Source of the DNA: Burkholderia pseudomultivorans
GTDB lineage: Bacteria; Pseudomonadota; Gammaproteobacteria; Burkholderiales; Burkholderiaceae
Direction of reading: 5' to 3'
DNA: 64,000 nucleotides
Assembly: GCF_001718415.1 (NCBI RefSeq)
Contig: NZ_CP013378.1
Coordinates: 558,001 to 622,000, forward strand
Translations under genes and position numbers: made by a program
In this document: positions 1 through 10,284 of the stretch, piece after piece
Layout of the letters: each line of letters starts with the position of its first letter
Numbering within the stretch: position 1 is the stretch's first letter
Notes under the pieces: model-generated
What the model saw: only the letters and a program-made list of their open reading frames with translations
What the model was told of the DNA's origin: nothing
Databases searched by the model: none

Positions 1-2156
<2,156 letters not shown>

Positions 2157-2760
2157 GGTGGTCTGGCTCCTGTCGGTGAAGGTGGATCGAAGGGTGACAT
2201 CCCGATACGGCGCGGCGCGGCGGCGCGCGCGCCGCGCTCACGCAGTCGCGCAGCGCGCGCCGGCACGGCGGACGGCCGCGGCCGACGCCATGCACGCGCG
2301 TGCTGCGGGGAGCCCGCTGCATCACTTCGACTGCGTTCAAAATAGCGAATCGCCCACGCGCATCCAAGACACAGTTCGGTGTCGCCCCGCTCCGGAATTG
2401 CACCCTCACATGCGCGCGGGCGCGTGTCGCAAGGAGTACAGACGGGCGCAGACGCGGCTGCGCAGGCGCGCGCGGCGGGCGGCGACAGAAAAGGCGACAG
2501 GGCGTGCGGCGGTGTCCGGGACGCGCACCACGGGGTGCGGCATCGGCGCGCAGCGTGGCGGCGGTGGGGGAAGGCTCGATCGAGCCGGGGATCGCACGGA
2601 GCGAGAGCGCACCGGTGCAGGCGCGCGCGCCGACGGCGTGCGCGGGCAGGTCAGGCCGGACGACGCGCGCGGCGCCGGGGCGGCGCGGCATCGAGCCGGC
2701 GAAGGCAGGGGCGGTTTGCATGGCGCGCAGCGGCCATGGCGAAACCGGAGACGGGCGGCG
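2157..2760. other. Intergenic stretch without a supported gene
   Basis: Six hundred bases between the ClpC-like start and the end of the small gene at 2761. It holds the ClpC ribosome-binding site and one candidate promoter. Open frames here lack ribosome-binding sites and are low-complexity Arg/Ala-rich translations of GC-rich DNA. Nothing else was seen in 2370-2760. Confidence 0.5.
2339..2367 (-). promoter_or_regulatory. Candidate sigma-70 promoter for the ClpC-like gene
   Basis: On the minus strand TTGGAT (2362-2367) lies 17 bases from TATTTT (2339-2344), about 180 bases upstream of the ClpC-like start. Spacing is optimal and both hexamers match 4-5 of 6 consensus positions. No convincing sigma-32 element was seen. 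Confidence 0.35.
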
Positions 2761-3030
2761 TCAGTCGTCCAGGTTCATCGCGAGCCGCTGCCGCGCGATT
2801 TGCTTCACTTTCGTCGAGAGTGCGGCGTCCGGCAGGCCATTGGCCCATACGGAGAACGAATCCTCGATCAGGTTGCGCGTGTCGGGCGGCAATTCGGCCA
2901 GCATCAGCGACACCACGGTAAACAGCACGGCAGCGTCGCCGGCCTGGTTGCCCGCGTTCGCGTCGACGGTCTGCTTCAGTTGATCGACCGAGGCTTGCAG
3001 CGTTTGCAGTGCATGATTCGATTCGCTCAT
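2761..3030 (-). CDS. Small conserved-looking hypothetical protein (89 aa)
   Basis: I do not recognise the family. The protein starts MSESNHALQTLQASVDQLKQ and reads as soluble and mostly helical: an N-terminal heptad-like segment, a hydrophobic middle (AAVLFTVVSLMLAEL) and a basic C-terminal half ending AMNLDD. The start at 3030 is preferred over an in-frame ATG at 3042 because GGAGA lies six to seven bases upstream of it. Codon use matches its neighbours. It lies between the encapsulin pair and the ClpC-like gene on the same strand, 95 bases after encapsulin, so co-transcription with the encapsulin operon is possible. No function is assigned. Confidence 0.6.
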   Translation of the reverse strand: MSESNHALQTLQASVDQLKQTVDANAGNQAGDAAVLFTVVSLMLAELPPDTRNLIEDSFSVWANGLPDAALSTKVKQIARQRLAMNLDD

Positions 3031-3125
3031 GACAGTCTCCATGCAGGATGGGTTCGATCGGCGACGAACCTGCGGCCGGCTGCCGCTCGCGCGCGACGCC
3101 GGGCCGGCATCGCGCGCGGCGCGGG

Positions 3126-3938
3126 TCAGGCCGTCGTACCGGCCGGCGCGACCGCGACCGATGCTTCGCTCGTCAGCATCAGGAACGTGAACGTTTCGCG
3201 CAGGTACAGGCGCACGACCTTGTCGGTATGGCTCGTATAGCCGATCGACACGTCTTCGCCGAGGTGCAGCTCATAGTCGCCGCCGCGCGTGGACAGCACG
3301 CAGCCGCCGCTGATCGCCGGCGCCCAGATGATCTCGCCGCTGACGATCCGCTTGATATGGTCGATGACCGGATAACCCTGGTCGCGCGCTTCGCTGAGCG
3401 CGGTGTAAGCGTCCGAGCCGAGCAGCACCGAATACGGGCCGTCCACGCCCGCGAGGCGCAGCGCTTCGAGCGCGTTGCTGATCGCGTCCGGATACGCGCC
3501 GACGTCGCTCGGCAGCGCGAGCTTGCGGTTCGACGTGCCTTCGCGGATGCCGACGATGCCGGCGGCCTGGTAGCCGTCGAAGATCGCGCCGTCTTCGGCG
3601 AACGCGAGCCGCTGCGCGGCTTCCTTCGCCGGCTGCCAGTCGGCGTCGCGCGCGCCGCGCTCGACGCTGTCGATGGCCGCGCGGTCGAGTTCGAACGGCA
3701 CCGTCAGCTCGACGATCGTGCGAACTTCGCGCAGTTGCGCGGTGACCTGCTCGCGCGGCGCGGCCACCTCGCGCAGGTGCCCGGTGCCGACGGCCGACAG
3801 CTCGGGGCCCGCCGGGCCCTCGACGTCGACGACGCGGCGGCCGGCCACCGACCGCTTGAAGGTGCGCGCGACTTCCTCTTCGATTTGTTCCCACGCAGCG
3901 GCGGAGATGGGCGCAAGTTCGCGATGCAGGTTGTTCAT
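3126..3938 (-). CDS. Encapsulin nanocompartment shell protein (family 1, linocin-M18-like)
   Basis: Self-assembling HK97-fold shell protein that forms a proteinaceous nanocompartment around cargo enzymes. The 270-residue length and sequence fit family 1 encapsulins: N-terminal MNNLHRELAPISAAAWEQIE, then GRRVVDVEGPAGPELSAVGTG, the central RDADWQPAKEAAQRLAFAED region, and a C-terminal half with GDYELHLGEDVSIGYTSH and LYLRETFTFL. Its ATG overlaps the stop of the upstream DyP peroxidase gene (ATGA), so the two are translationally coupled. The peroxidase carries a canonical cargo-loading tail, which fixes the role. No bacteriocin activity is implied despite the old linocin name. Confidence 0.93.
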   Translation of the reverse strand: MNNLHRELAPISAAAWEQIEEEVARTFKRSVAGRRVVDVEGPAGPELSAVGTGHLREVAAPREQVTAQLREVRTIVELTVPFELDRAAIDSVERGARDADWQPAKEAAQRLAFAEDGAIFDGYQAAGIVGIREGTSNRKLALPSDVGAYPDAISNALEALRLAGVDGPYSVLLGSDAYTALSEARDQGYPVIDHIKRIVSGEIIWAPAISGGCVLSTRGGDYELHLGEDVSIGYTSHTDKVVRLYLRETFTFLMLTSEASVAVAPAGTTA

Positions 3939-4999
3939 TGGCTGATGACTCCTTTGAGCGATCCGATTTTCAGCGAGCCGTCGCGATGCGGCTCGGTCGA
4001 TGGGGCGGCCGGCTGCGCGGCGTCGGCGGCCGGCGCCGCGCGATCGGCGAGCGCTTCGAGCAGGTCGGCCGACGGCACGAAGAACAGCGAGCCGGTGACC
4101 GCGCGGCTGTAGTCGAGCAGGCGGTCGTAGTTGCCGGGCGGGCGGCCGACGAACATGTTCTCGAGCATCTGCTCGATCGGCGCGGGCGAGCGCGCGTAGC
4201 CGATGAAATAGGTGCCGAATTCGCCGGCGCCGGGGCGGCCGAACGGCATGTTGTCGCGCAGGATCTTCACTTCCTGGCCGTTCTCGTCGAGCGTGGTCAG
4301 CGAGCTGTGCGAACACGACGGCTTCACGTCCGGCGCAAGCTCGATGTCGGACAGCTTGGTGCGGCCGATGATGCGTTCCTGCGTCTCGACCGGCAGCGCG
4401 TTCCAGCCGGCCATGTCGTGCAGGTATTTCTGCACGAGCACATAGCTGCCGCCCGCGAACGGCGCGTCTTCGTCGCCGATCACGGTGAAGTCGACCGCCT
4501 CGCGGCCCTCCGGGTTCTCGGTGCCGTCGACGAAGCCGATCATCGCGCGCTGGTCGAAGTTGCGGAAGCCGTGCACTTCGTCGACGACCGTGACCGCGTC
4601 GCCGAGCGCGCCGAGCAGTTGCGTCGCCAGTTCGAAGCACAGATCCATCGCGTCGGCGCGGATGTGCAGCAGGATGTCGCCCGGCGTCGCGATCGCGACG
4701 CGCTGCCCGGCGCCGAATTCGCGGAACGGGTGCAGCGCCGCGGGGCGCGGCTCGCCGAACAGGGCATCCCAGGCGTCGGCGCCGAAGCCGCAGACGCAGC
4801 TGAGGTTGCCGCCCGGCACGCGCTTGCCGACCGAGCGCACGAGCGCGGCGATGTCGCCGCACCATGAGCGGATCGTGTCGGCGTGGTCCGCGCCGGGGTT
4901 GACGGTCGCGACGAGGAAGATCGCGCTGCGCGTGATCGGGCTGTGAACGGCCTGGGAGAGCGGGGGAGTCGTTTGCATCGCGGCTTGCCGGTCAGTCAT
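3935..4999 (-). CDS. DyP-type haem peroxidase, encapsulin cargo
   Basis: Dye-decolorizing peroxidase: a haem enzyme using H2O2 to oxidise phenolic or other substrates, here packaged in the encapsulin shell. The 354-residue protein has the family GxxDG motif (GFVDGTEN, catalytic Asp about 157), a downstream SCSHSS segment with the likely proximal haem His (about 229) and the RDNMPFG segment with the conserved Arg. The C terminus DGSLKIGSLKG is a near-consensus encapsulin targeting peptide on a flexible Ala/Pro linker. The start at 4999 lacks its own ribosome-binding site but overlaps the end of a 22-codon reading frame (5060-4992) that has one, suggesting coupling; an in-frame ATG at 4978 is the alternative. 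No signal peptide is seen, so it acts in the cytoplasm. Confidence 0.94.
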   Translation of the reverse strand: MTDRQAAMQTTPPLSQAVHSPITRSAIFLVATVNPGADHADTIRSWCGDIAALVRSVGKRVPGGNLSCVCGFGADAWDALFGEPRPAALHPFREFGAGQRVAIATPGDILLHIRADAMDLCFELATQLLGALGDAVTVVDEVHGFRNFDQRAMIGFVDGTENPEGREAVDFTVIGDEDAPFAGGSYVLVQKYLHDMAGWNALPVETQERIIGRTKLSDIELAPDVKPSCSHSSLTTLDENGQEVKILRDNMPFGRPGAGEFGTYFIGYARSPAPIEQMLENMFVGRPPGNYDRLLDYSRAVTGSLFFVPSADLLEALADRAAPAADAAQPAAPSTEPHRDGSLKIGSLKGVISQ

Positions 5000-5060
5000 G
5001 TCGGAACGGACGAAGCGCCGATGCCGCGGCGCGCGAAGACGAACGGTTGGACTGTGTCAT
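4992..5060 (-). CDS. Possible 22-aa leader peptide upstream of the DyP gene
   Basis: A short frame (MTQSNRSSSRAAASALRPFR, then HD) starts at 5060 with AAAGAGAA seven bases upstream and ends with a TGA inside the DyP start region, overlapping it by eight bases. It is Ser/Arg/Ala-rich with no membrane segment. The arrangement could couple translation to the peroxidase, whose own start lacks a Shine-Dalgarno sequence. No function beyond that is claimed; it may be chance. Confidence 0.35.
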   Translation of the reverse strand: MTQSNRSSSRAAASALRPFRHD

Positions 5061-5327
5061 GCGACTGTTCTCTTTGTGACATGCGGATGAAAGACGGACG
5101 CTGCGCGGCAGCGCGCAACGGCGCGCCGCACGCGGCGGCGGGCGGCCGCCCGTTCGCCCCGGCGCGTGGCCGGCCCGCACCGCGTAACGTCGTCGAGCCT
5201 GCAATCTAGCAGCTTCGGCCGGTCTTTGGAACACGTCCGGGCCATCTGTCATTCGAATGCGTCAACCTCGGCCCTGTTTTTGTGCGATCGGCCCGGCTGT
5301 ACTCCTCGCGTGCGCGGCGCTGTGCTC
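5061..5327. other. Intergenic region between divergent DyP and LysR-remnant transcripts
   Basis: Contains the 5' region of the DyP-encapsulin operon on the minus strand and the upstream flank of the plus-strand LysR remnant. I see no gene. No clear minus-strand sigma-70 promoter was found. Confidence 0.4.
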
Positions 5328-5356
5328 TTGAGCCGGCGTGACGCGTGCAGTAGATT
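5328..5356 (+). promoter_or_regulatory. Candidate sigma-70 promoter for the LysR-remnant/PsiE pair
   Basis: TTGAGC (5328-5333) and TAGATT (5351-5356) are separated by 17 bases. The predicted start of transcription is about 28 bases before the ATG at 5391, and GAGGAG (5379-5384) serves as ribosome-binding site. Confidence 0.45.
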
Positions 5357-5390
5357 AGGTTCGCTCGGCCCTCCGACGAGGAGCATCACG

Positions 5391-5741
5391 ATGAACCTGC
5401 TGGAAGCCATGCGCGTGTATGTCGCGGTGATCGAGCACGACGGCCTGCGCGGCGCGGCATGCGCGCTGCAGATCGACGAGGCCGACGCAAGCGACCGGAT
5501 CGACGGCCTCGAACGCTATCTCGGCTGCCGCCTGCTGCTGCACGGCGTGCACGACGAACTCGTGTGCACCGAGGCCGGTATCGCGTTCCACGCGTGCTGC
5601 CGGCGAACCTTGTCCGCGGTCGAGCGGGCCGTCGGCGAGCGCGGCGCGCCGGCGGCGGGATTTGCGCTGCGCGGCGCCGCGCAGCGGGCCAACGGGGCGG
5701 CGACCCTGCCGTCGGGATCACTTCATCACACATCGCCTTGA
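5391..5741 (+). CDS. LysR-type DNA-binding domain without effector domain (116 aa)
   Basis: The first 60 or so residues read as the winged helix-turn-helix of a LysR-type regulator: MNLLEAMRVYVAVIEHDGLR, then a region aligning with the recognition helix and ERYLGCRLLLH, then a linker helix around AGIAFHACCRRTLSAVERAV. The usual 200-residue ligand-binding domain is absent; the protein ends after a short Ala/Ser-rich tail. Ribosome-binding site and promoter are intact, so it may be an expressed DNA-binding-only protein rather than a dead gene. Its recognition helix is unusually acidic (EADASDRIDG), which makes normal operator binding doubtful. Its TGA overlaps the TTG start of the next gene. 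Confidence 0.65.
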   Translation: MNLLEAMRVYVAVIEHDGLRGAACALQIDEADASDRIDGLERYLGCRLLLHGVHDELVCTEAGIAFHACCRRTLSAVERAVGERGAPAAGFALRGAAQRANGAATLPSGSLHHTSP

Positions 5742-6187
5742 ATACGTCCACCGCGCCCTATTCGGCCGCCGAGCGCATCCGCCGCCGCTTCGGCCGCTTT
5801 CTCCACGCGGCCGAGCTCGCGGGGCTGATCGTGATCGGTCTCGCGACCGCATTCGCGATGACGCAGGAGGCGTGGAAGGTCGTGCTCGCGGGCGAGGTGT
5901 CGCTGACCGATCTGCTGCTGATGTTCCTGTATCTGGAAGTGCTCGCGATGGACGTGCGCTATTTGCGGCTCGGCCGGCTGCCGGTGCGATTTCCGCTGTT
6001 CATCGCGATGACGTCGCTCGCGCGCGACCTGATCCTGCGCGGCGCGACCGACAGCCCCGAGCGCATGCTGATGACGACGTTCGGGATCGTTTTGCTCGCG
6101 GTGGGCGTGCTGATCCTCAGTTTCGGGCAGCACCGGTTTCCGGCGGAGGTCGACGATGTCGAGGACGATGCGCGCACGAATCGATGA
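5738..6187 (+). CDS. PsiE-family inner-membrane protein
   Basis: Resembles the phosphate-starvation-inducible PsiE family: about 149 residues with four hydrophobic helices, including AGLIVIGLATAFAMTQ, LLLMFLYLEVLAMDVRYLRL, the conserved loop GRLPVRFPLFIAMTSLARDL, and MLMTTFGIVLLAVGVLILSF. The function of the family is poorly known; induction by phosphate limitation is known for E. coli psiE only. I choose the TTG at 5738 because it overlaps the preceding stop (TTGA) and no in-frame ATG exists before the first helix. No Pho box was recognised. Confidence 0.8.
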   Translation: MNTSTAPYSAAERIRRRFGRFLHAAELAGLIVIGLATAFAMTQEAWKVVLAGEVSLTDLLLMFLYLEVLAMDVRYLRLGRLPVRFPLFIAMTSLARDLILRGATDSPERMLMTTFGIVLLAVGVLILSFGQHRFPAEVDDVEDDARTNR

Positions 6188-6312
6188 CGGGCATGCCGGT
6201 GCGGCGGCCGAAAGGGGTCATTCGACGCACCGAAATTCGGAATGCAGATGAAGACGCGCCGCAAGCGACATGCGCCCGACCGGACACACGTCATACAGAA
6301 AGGAGATATCGG

Positions 6313-6768
6313 ATGGCCAAGCAATTGATTGTCGCCGTGTTCGACAACGCGACCCTGGCGCGCCAGGCCGCGAACGATTTCGACGCGCTGGCGGAGAAGG
6401 ACGAGGGGTTCGGCATCGAGAACGGCGTCATCGTCGAAAAGGATGCGGCCGGCAAGCTCGCGGTGCTCGACACCGAATGGCGGTCGTTCAAGGGCGGCCT
6501 GATCGGCGCGATCGCGGGCGGGCTGCTCGGCTTGCTCGCCGGTCCGCTCGGCGTGGTGACGGGCATGGCTGCCGGCGCGGGCGCCGGCGTGCTCGCGGAC
6601 GCGAGCGGCAATGCGCTGCTCGACGGCACCTTCGTCGAATCGGTGTCAGCCCGGCTCGTGCCCGGCAGCGTCGCGGTCATACTCGAAGCGAAGGAGGCGA
6701 CGCCGTTCTCGGTCGACAACATCGTGACGGGCTTCGGCGGCAGGGTCGTGCGCAAGGCGCTCGGCTGA
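6313..6768 (+). CDS. DUF1269 glycine-zipper membrane protein, copy 1
   Basis: A 151-residue member of the DUF1269 family. A soluble N-terminal half (MAKQLIVAVFDNATLARQA, then VEKDAAGKLAVLD) leads into a Gly-rich hydrophobic hairpin (GGLIGAIAGGLLGLLAG and VVTGMAAGAGAGVL), then a C-terminal soluble part with PGSVAVILEAKE. The function of the family is unknown; members often lie among stress genes. Strong ribosome-binding site AAAGGAGAT. A close paralogue lies at 10285-10740. Confidence 0.88.
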   Translation: MAKQLIVAVFDNATLARQAANDFDALAEKDEGFGIENGVIVEKDAAGKLAVLDTEWRSFKGGLIGAIAGGLLGLLAGPLGVVTGMAAGAGAGVLADASGNALLDGTFVESVSARLVPGSVAVILEAKEATPFSVDNIVTGFGGRVVRKALG

Positions 6769-6783
6769 GCGCGCGTCGAACTG

Positions 6784-6802
6784 GTCGCGCGTCTCGCGCG
6801 AC
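6784..6802. terminator. Hairpin after DUF1269 copy 1
   Basis: GTCGCGCG (6784-6791) and CGCGCGAC (6795-6802) form a perfect 8-bp stem with a TCT loop, 15 bases after the stop. No T-run follows, so termination is uncertain. Confidence 0.3.
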
Positions 6803-7012
6803 GTGAAAGGAGCAAGGTTCGCGCCTGCCGCCGCGACGCGCGCGCGGCCCGCGCGTGTGCTGCGCCGCAACGCCGCCGATGCACGACGCCGGTCGTGCGC
6901 CGCCTGCACGGCACTGTACGCGTTTGCGTGCGATGCGGCGATGGCTGTACCTGTTCTTTTCGTGAAGGACGCCGATAATGGGATCCTTGACGAACCGTCC
7001 GGGAGCGATGCC

Positions 7013-8545
7013 ATGTCCTCGAGTGCATCCTCGGCCGATCGTCCCGATCTCGCGCAGGGCATCGCGCTCGACGAGATCGCGGACGGGGCCATGATCGAAG
7101 GTCACGTTGCAGGCGAAGCCGTGCTGCTGGTGCGCCGCGCCGACGAGTTGTTCGCGGTGGGCGCGCACTGTCCGCACTACGGCGCGCCGCTCGCCAAAGG
7201 GCTGCTGGTCGGCGACACGCTGCGCTGCCCGTGGCATCACGCGGCATTCTGCGTGCGCACCGGCGAGCGGCTGCGCGCGCCCGCGCTCGACGGCCTGCCG
7301 AGCTGGCGCGTCGAGCGTCGCGACGGCCGCGCGGTCGTGCTCGATGCGCGGCCGGCCGCATCGCCGCCCGTGCCGGACGCGGCGGGTCTGCCCGCTTCGA
7401 TCGTGATCGTCGGCGGCGGCGCGGCGGCGATCTCGGCCGCCGTGACGCTGCGGGAGCAGGGCTATCCGCATGCGATCACGCTGCTGAGCGCCGATGCCGA
7501 GCCGCCCTACGACCGTCCGAACCTGTCGAAGGACTATCTCGCGGGCACCGCGGAAGCCGACTGGCTGCCGCTGCGTCCCCCGTCTTTCTATACCGAGCAT
7601 CGCATCGACGTGCGCTGCGGTGCACGCGTGGCGCGCATCGATCCCGCGCAGCGCGAGGTCGAACTGTCGGACGGCAGCCGCCTCGCATATGGCGCGCTGC
7701 TGCTCGCCACCGGCGCGGAGCCGAACTGGCTGAGCGTGCCCGGCGCGACGCTGCCGCACGTATGCGTACTGCGCTCGCGCGCCGACTGCGATGCGCTGAT
7801 CGGCAAGCTGGCGGCCGCGCGCCGCTGCGTCGTGGTCGGCGCGAGCTTCATCGGGCTCGAAGTGGCGGCCGCCTTGCGCACGCGCCAGCTCGACGTGCAT
7901 GTCGTCGCGCCCGACGCGCGTCCGATGGCGCGCGTGCTCGGCGATGCACTCGGCGACACGATCCGCGCGCTGCACGAATCGAACGGCGTGGTGTTCCATC
8001 TCGGCGCGACGCCGGCGCGGATCGAGTCCGATGGCGTGACGCTGTCCAATGGAGAACGGCTGCCGGCCGATCTGGTGGTGGTCGGCATCGGCGTGCATCC
8101 GAACGTCGCGCTTGCGCAGGACGCGGGCCTCGCCGTCGATCACGGCGTGAGCGTCGACCGCTATCTGCAGACGAGTGCACCGGGCATCTACGCGGCCGGC
8201 GACATCGCGCGCTGGCCCGATCCGCTGACCGGCGAGTCGATTCGCGTCGAGCACTGGGTGGTGGCGCAGCGCCAGGGCAGCATCGCCGCGCGCAACATGC
8301 TCGGGCAGCAGCGGCCGTTCGACGCGGTGCCGTTCTTCTGGACCCAGCATTACGACCTGACGATTCGCTACGTCGGGCACGCGGAGCACTGGGATCGCGT
8401 CGAGATCGACGGCGACCTGCGTGCGCACGATGCGTCGGTCGCGTACTGGCGCGGCGACGTCAGGCTCGCGGTCGCGACGGTCGGCCGCGATCTCGACTGC
8501 CTGCGGGCGGAAGCCGCGCTCGAGCGGCAGATCGCACCGGCGTGA
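7013..8545 (+). CDS. Rieske-domain FAD-dependent pyridine-nucleotide oxidoreductase
   Basis: A single-chain fusion of a Rieske [2Fe-2S] ferredoxin to a ferredoxin-reductase-type flavoprotein (510 residues, cytoplasmic). Rieske ligands C53-x-H55 and C72-x2-H75 are all present. The FAD-binding motif IVIVGGGAAAISAA begins near 128, the second dinucleotide site CVVVGASFIGLEVA near 270, and the C-terminal FAD motif SAPGIYAAGDIARW near 390. This is the architecture of the AIF-like (AIFM3-type) oxidoreductase family, related to reductases of ring-hydroxylating oxygenases. No oxygenase lies nearby, so the electron acceptor is unknown. The start at 7013 has GGGAG eight bases upstream. Confidence 0.9.
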   Translation: MSSSASSADRPDLAQGIALDEIADGAMIEGHVAGEAVLLVRRADELFAVGAHCPHYGAPLAKGLLVGDTLRCPWHHAAFCVRTGERLRAPALDGLPSWRVERRDGRAVVLDARPAASPPVPDAAGLPASIVIVGGGAAAISAAVTLREQGYPHAITLLSADAEPPYDRPNLSKDYLAGTAEADWLPLRPPSFYTEHRIDVRCGARVARIDPAQREVELSDGSRLAYGALLLATGAEPNWLSVPGATLPHVCVLRSRADCDALIGKLAAARRCVVVGASFIGLEVAAALRTRQLDVHVVAPDARPMARVLGDALGDTIRALHESNGVVFHLGATPARIESDGVTLSNGERLPADLVVVGIGVHPNVALAQDAGLAVDHGVSVDRYLQTSAPGIYAAGDIARWPDPLTGESIRVEHWVVAQRQGSIAARNMLGQQRPFDAVPFFWTQHYDLTIRYVGHAEHWDRVEIDGDLRAHDASVAYWRGDVRLAVATVGRDLDCLRAEAALERQIAPA

Positions 8546-8586
8546 CGGCCGCTGCAACCCGACATCGGTTCGACGAAGGAGGCGAG

Positions 8587-8964
8587 ATGAGTCCCGAAAT
8601 ACGTGCACGTTTCGACAGCGAATTTGCGCCGCGCATCGCGCAGAGGATTCTGAGCTTGTACGGGCACGGCGACGTGCGCGCCGAGGTCGTGTCGGCGGAC
8701 GGGCAGGGCGGCGCGGCCTGCGTCGAGGTGACAGCCCTCACCTCGACGGTCGGGCTGCCGAATCCGCTGAACGTGCGGCTCGCATGGCGCGACGACGCGA
8801 TCGAAGCGCTGCTGGCCGAGCGTGATTCGAGCCGTTTCGACCGCTATCTCGCGGCGCTGCCGGCGACGATCGAGCAATGGCAGCTGGCGTTGCCGGTCGA
8901 TTTCGGCTCGCGTACGCAACGCGACCGCGAGATCGTGATCGGCGATCTCGACTTCGCCGCGTGA
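8587..8964 (+). CDS. Hypothetical protein (125 aa)
   Basis: I do not recognise the family. It starts with MSPEIRARFDSEFAPRIAQR and has an acidic C terminus (REIVIGDLDFAA). No signal peptide or membrane segment is visible. It follows the Rieske-FAD reductase by 41 bases on the same strand and has a strong ribosome-binding site (AAGGAGG), so the two are probably co-transcribed. A role with the reductase is only suggested by position. Confidence 0.65.
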   Translation: MSPEIRARFDSEFAPRIAQRILSLYGHGDVRAEVVSADGQGGAACVEVTALTSTVGLPNPLNVRLAWRDDAIEALLAERDSSRFDRYLAALPATIEQWQLALPVDFGSRTQRDREIVIGDLDFAA

Positions 8965-8981
8965 GCGTGTCGCGCGGTCGC

Positions 8982-9012
8982 GGCGGTGGGCCTGTCGCAT
9001 TCGACAGCCGCC
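8982..9012. terminator. Imperfect hairpin between convergent genes
   Basis: GGCGG (8982-8986) plus CTGTCG (8992-8997) pair with CGACAG (9002-9007) plus CCGCC (9008-9012) around a four-base loop, with a small internal loop. It lies just after the stop at 8964 and before the end of the opposing gene at 9036. No T-run. Confidence 0.3.
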
Positions 9013-9035
9013 GCCGGACGATGCACGAGCCGTCG

Positions 9036-9254
9036 CTACCGGTCGTGCGTCTTGAGCATGATGCGCCCCTGGTCGATGCCGCCGCGCAGCGCTTCGTCGC
9101 AGGTGAGCCATTCGGGCGTGACGAGTTCGGGGGCCGGCAGCTCGACCGGCACGCCGTCGCGGAAGATCCGGACCTGCGCGACCCACGCGCCGTTTGCATT
9201 GCGCGTCGCTTCGACGCGTATCTCGTGATCCATGAAGCTTTCGGTGGCTTGCAT
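9036..9254 (-). CDS. Small hypothetical protein (72 aa)
   Basis: Not recognised. MQATESFMDHEIRVEATRNA begins a compact, probably beta-rich protein with ANGAWVAQVRIFRDGV, then TPEWLTCDEALRGGIDQGR. The pattern looks like a small soluble domain rather than a membrane or DNA-binding protein. GGAGGG lies about nine bases upstream of the start at 9254; an internal ATG (MDHEIR) is an alternative start. It is divergent from the MarC-family gene and convergent with 8587-8964. Confidence 0.55.
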   Translation of the reverse strand: MQATESFMDHEIRVEATRNANGAWVAQVRIFRDGVPVELPAPELVTPEWLTCDEALRGGIDQGRIMLKTHDR

Positions 9255-9499
9255 CGTTCAACGCCCTCCGCGGGTGGTGGTCGAAGGTCCGCATGCAGCG
9301 CGTCGCGCGATCGCATTCGCGCGGCGGCGCACGGTGCCGGACACGATGCATCGATCGTAGCAGCCCGGCGCGTGCATTGCAGCGAAACCGCCCGCGACTG
9401 CGCCTCCGATTCGTCCTGCGATCGATTGCAGGCGCGAGCCGCGCGACCGGCCGACGACACCGGCGGCCACCGCACCATTCACCGGAACGGAGCGTATCC

Positions 9500-10138
9500 A
9501 TGACGATCGACCTGACGTTTTCCGTCAAGGTATTCGCGGCGCTGTTCGCGATCATGAATCCGATCGCGAACATCCCGGTGTTCCTGTCGCTGACGGAAGG
9601 CGCGACCGACGGCGCGCGTCGCAAGGTGGCGCTGACCGCCGCGATCGGCGTGACGATCGGCTGCATCGTGTCGGCGGTCGCGGGCGGCGCGATCCTGCGC
9701 ATGTTCGGCCTGACGATCGACGATTTTCGTCTCGCGGGCGGGCTGCTCGTGCTGCTGATCGCGCTGTCGATGCTGCATGGCGCGCCGAGCCGCCAGCACA
9801 TGCCGCACGACGGCGAAGGCGCCGACGCGTCGGCCGCCGACAGCGTGGCGATCTATCCGCTGACGATTCCGCTGCTGGTCGGGCCGGGCACGATCGCGAC
9901 GATGATCGTGCTCGGGCACGGCGCGTTCTCGAACGGGCAGGAACTGTCGTTCGCGCTCGGCCTGCTGGCGTTTTTGCTGCTGCTGACCGCCGCGCTGCTG
10001 TCGGCGCCGCTGATCGGCCATTACCTGTCGCCGCGCGTGACGGCCGTTACGCAGCGCCTGATGGGGATGATCCTCGCGGCGATCGCGATGCAGATGATGA
10101 TCGCGAGCCTGCAGGCAGCGTTCTCGCATCTGCATTGA
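9500..10138 (+). CDS. MarC-family integral membrane protein
   Basis: A 212-residue inner-membrane protein with about six hydrophobic helices: FAALFAIMNPIANIPVFLSL near the N terminus with the family NPIxNxPVF motif, then IGVTIGCIVSAVAGGAIL, LAGGLLVLLIALSMLHG, the conserved IYPLTIPLLVGPGTIATMIV, LLAFLLLLTAALLSAPLIG and MILAAIAMQMMIASL. Despite its name MarC is no longer regarded as an antibiotic-resistance determinant; its substrate is unknown. The start is preceded by a weak CGGAACGGAG site. Confidence 0.9.
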   Translation: MTIDLTFSVKVFAALFAIMNPIANIPVFLSLTEGATDGARRKVALTAAIGVTIGCIVSAVAGGAILRMFGLTIDDFRLAGGLLVLLIALSMLHGAPSRQHMPHDGEGADASAADSVAIYPLTIPLLVGPGTIATMIVLGHGAFSNGQELSFALGLLAFLLLLTAALLSAPLIGHYLSPRVTAVTQRLMGMILAAIAMQMMIASLQAAFSHLH

Positions 10139-10160
10139 GCGGCGCGACCGCGATCTCGCT

Positions 10161-10178
10161 GCCGGCGGATTTGCCGGC
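10161..10178 (+). terminator. Possible terminator after the MarC-family gene
   Basis: GCCGGC (10161-10166) and GCCGGC (10173-10178) form a six-base stem around GGATTT, followed by a T-rich CGTCTTGT. Weak but placed 20 bases after the stop. Confidence 0.3.
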
Positions 10179-10284
10179 CGTCTTGTACCATCCCGATCCT
10201 GATGCGGTGCGTTGCATCGGCCCCCGGGCCGCTGCACGACCGGCCCGGCGCGACGCCGTCGCGCGTCGATAAAGGAGAGTCGGG

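Noticed and set aside
2406..2612. Small frames (2379-2921 plus, 2406-2612 and 2651-2848 minus) in the ClpC upstream region
   Set aside because: No ribosome-binding sites and low-complexity Arg/Ala content; treated as non-coding.
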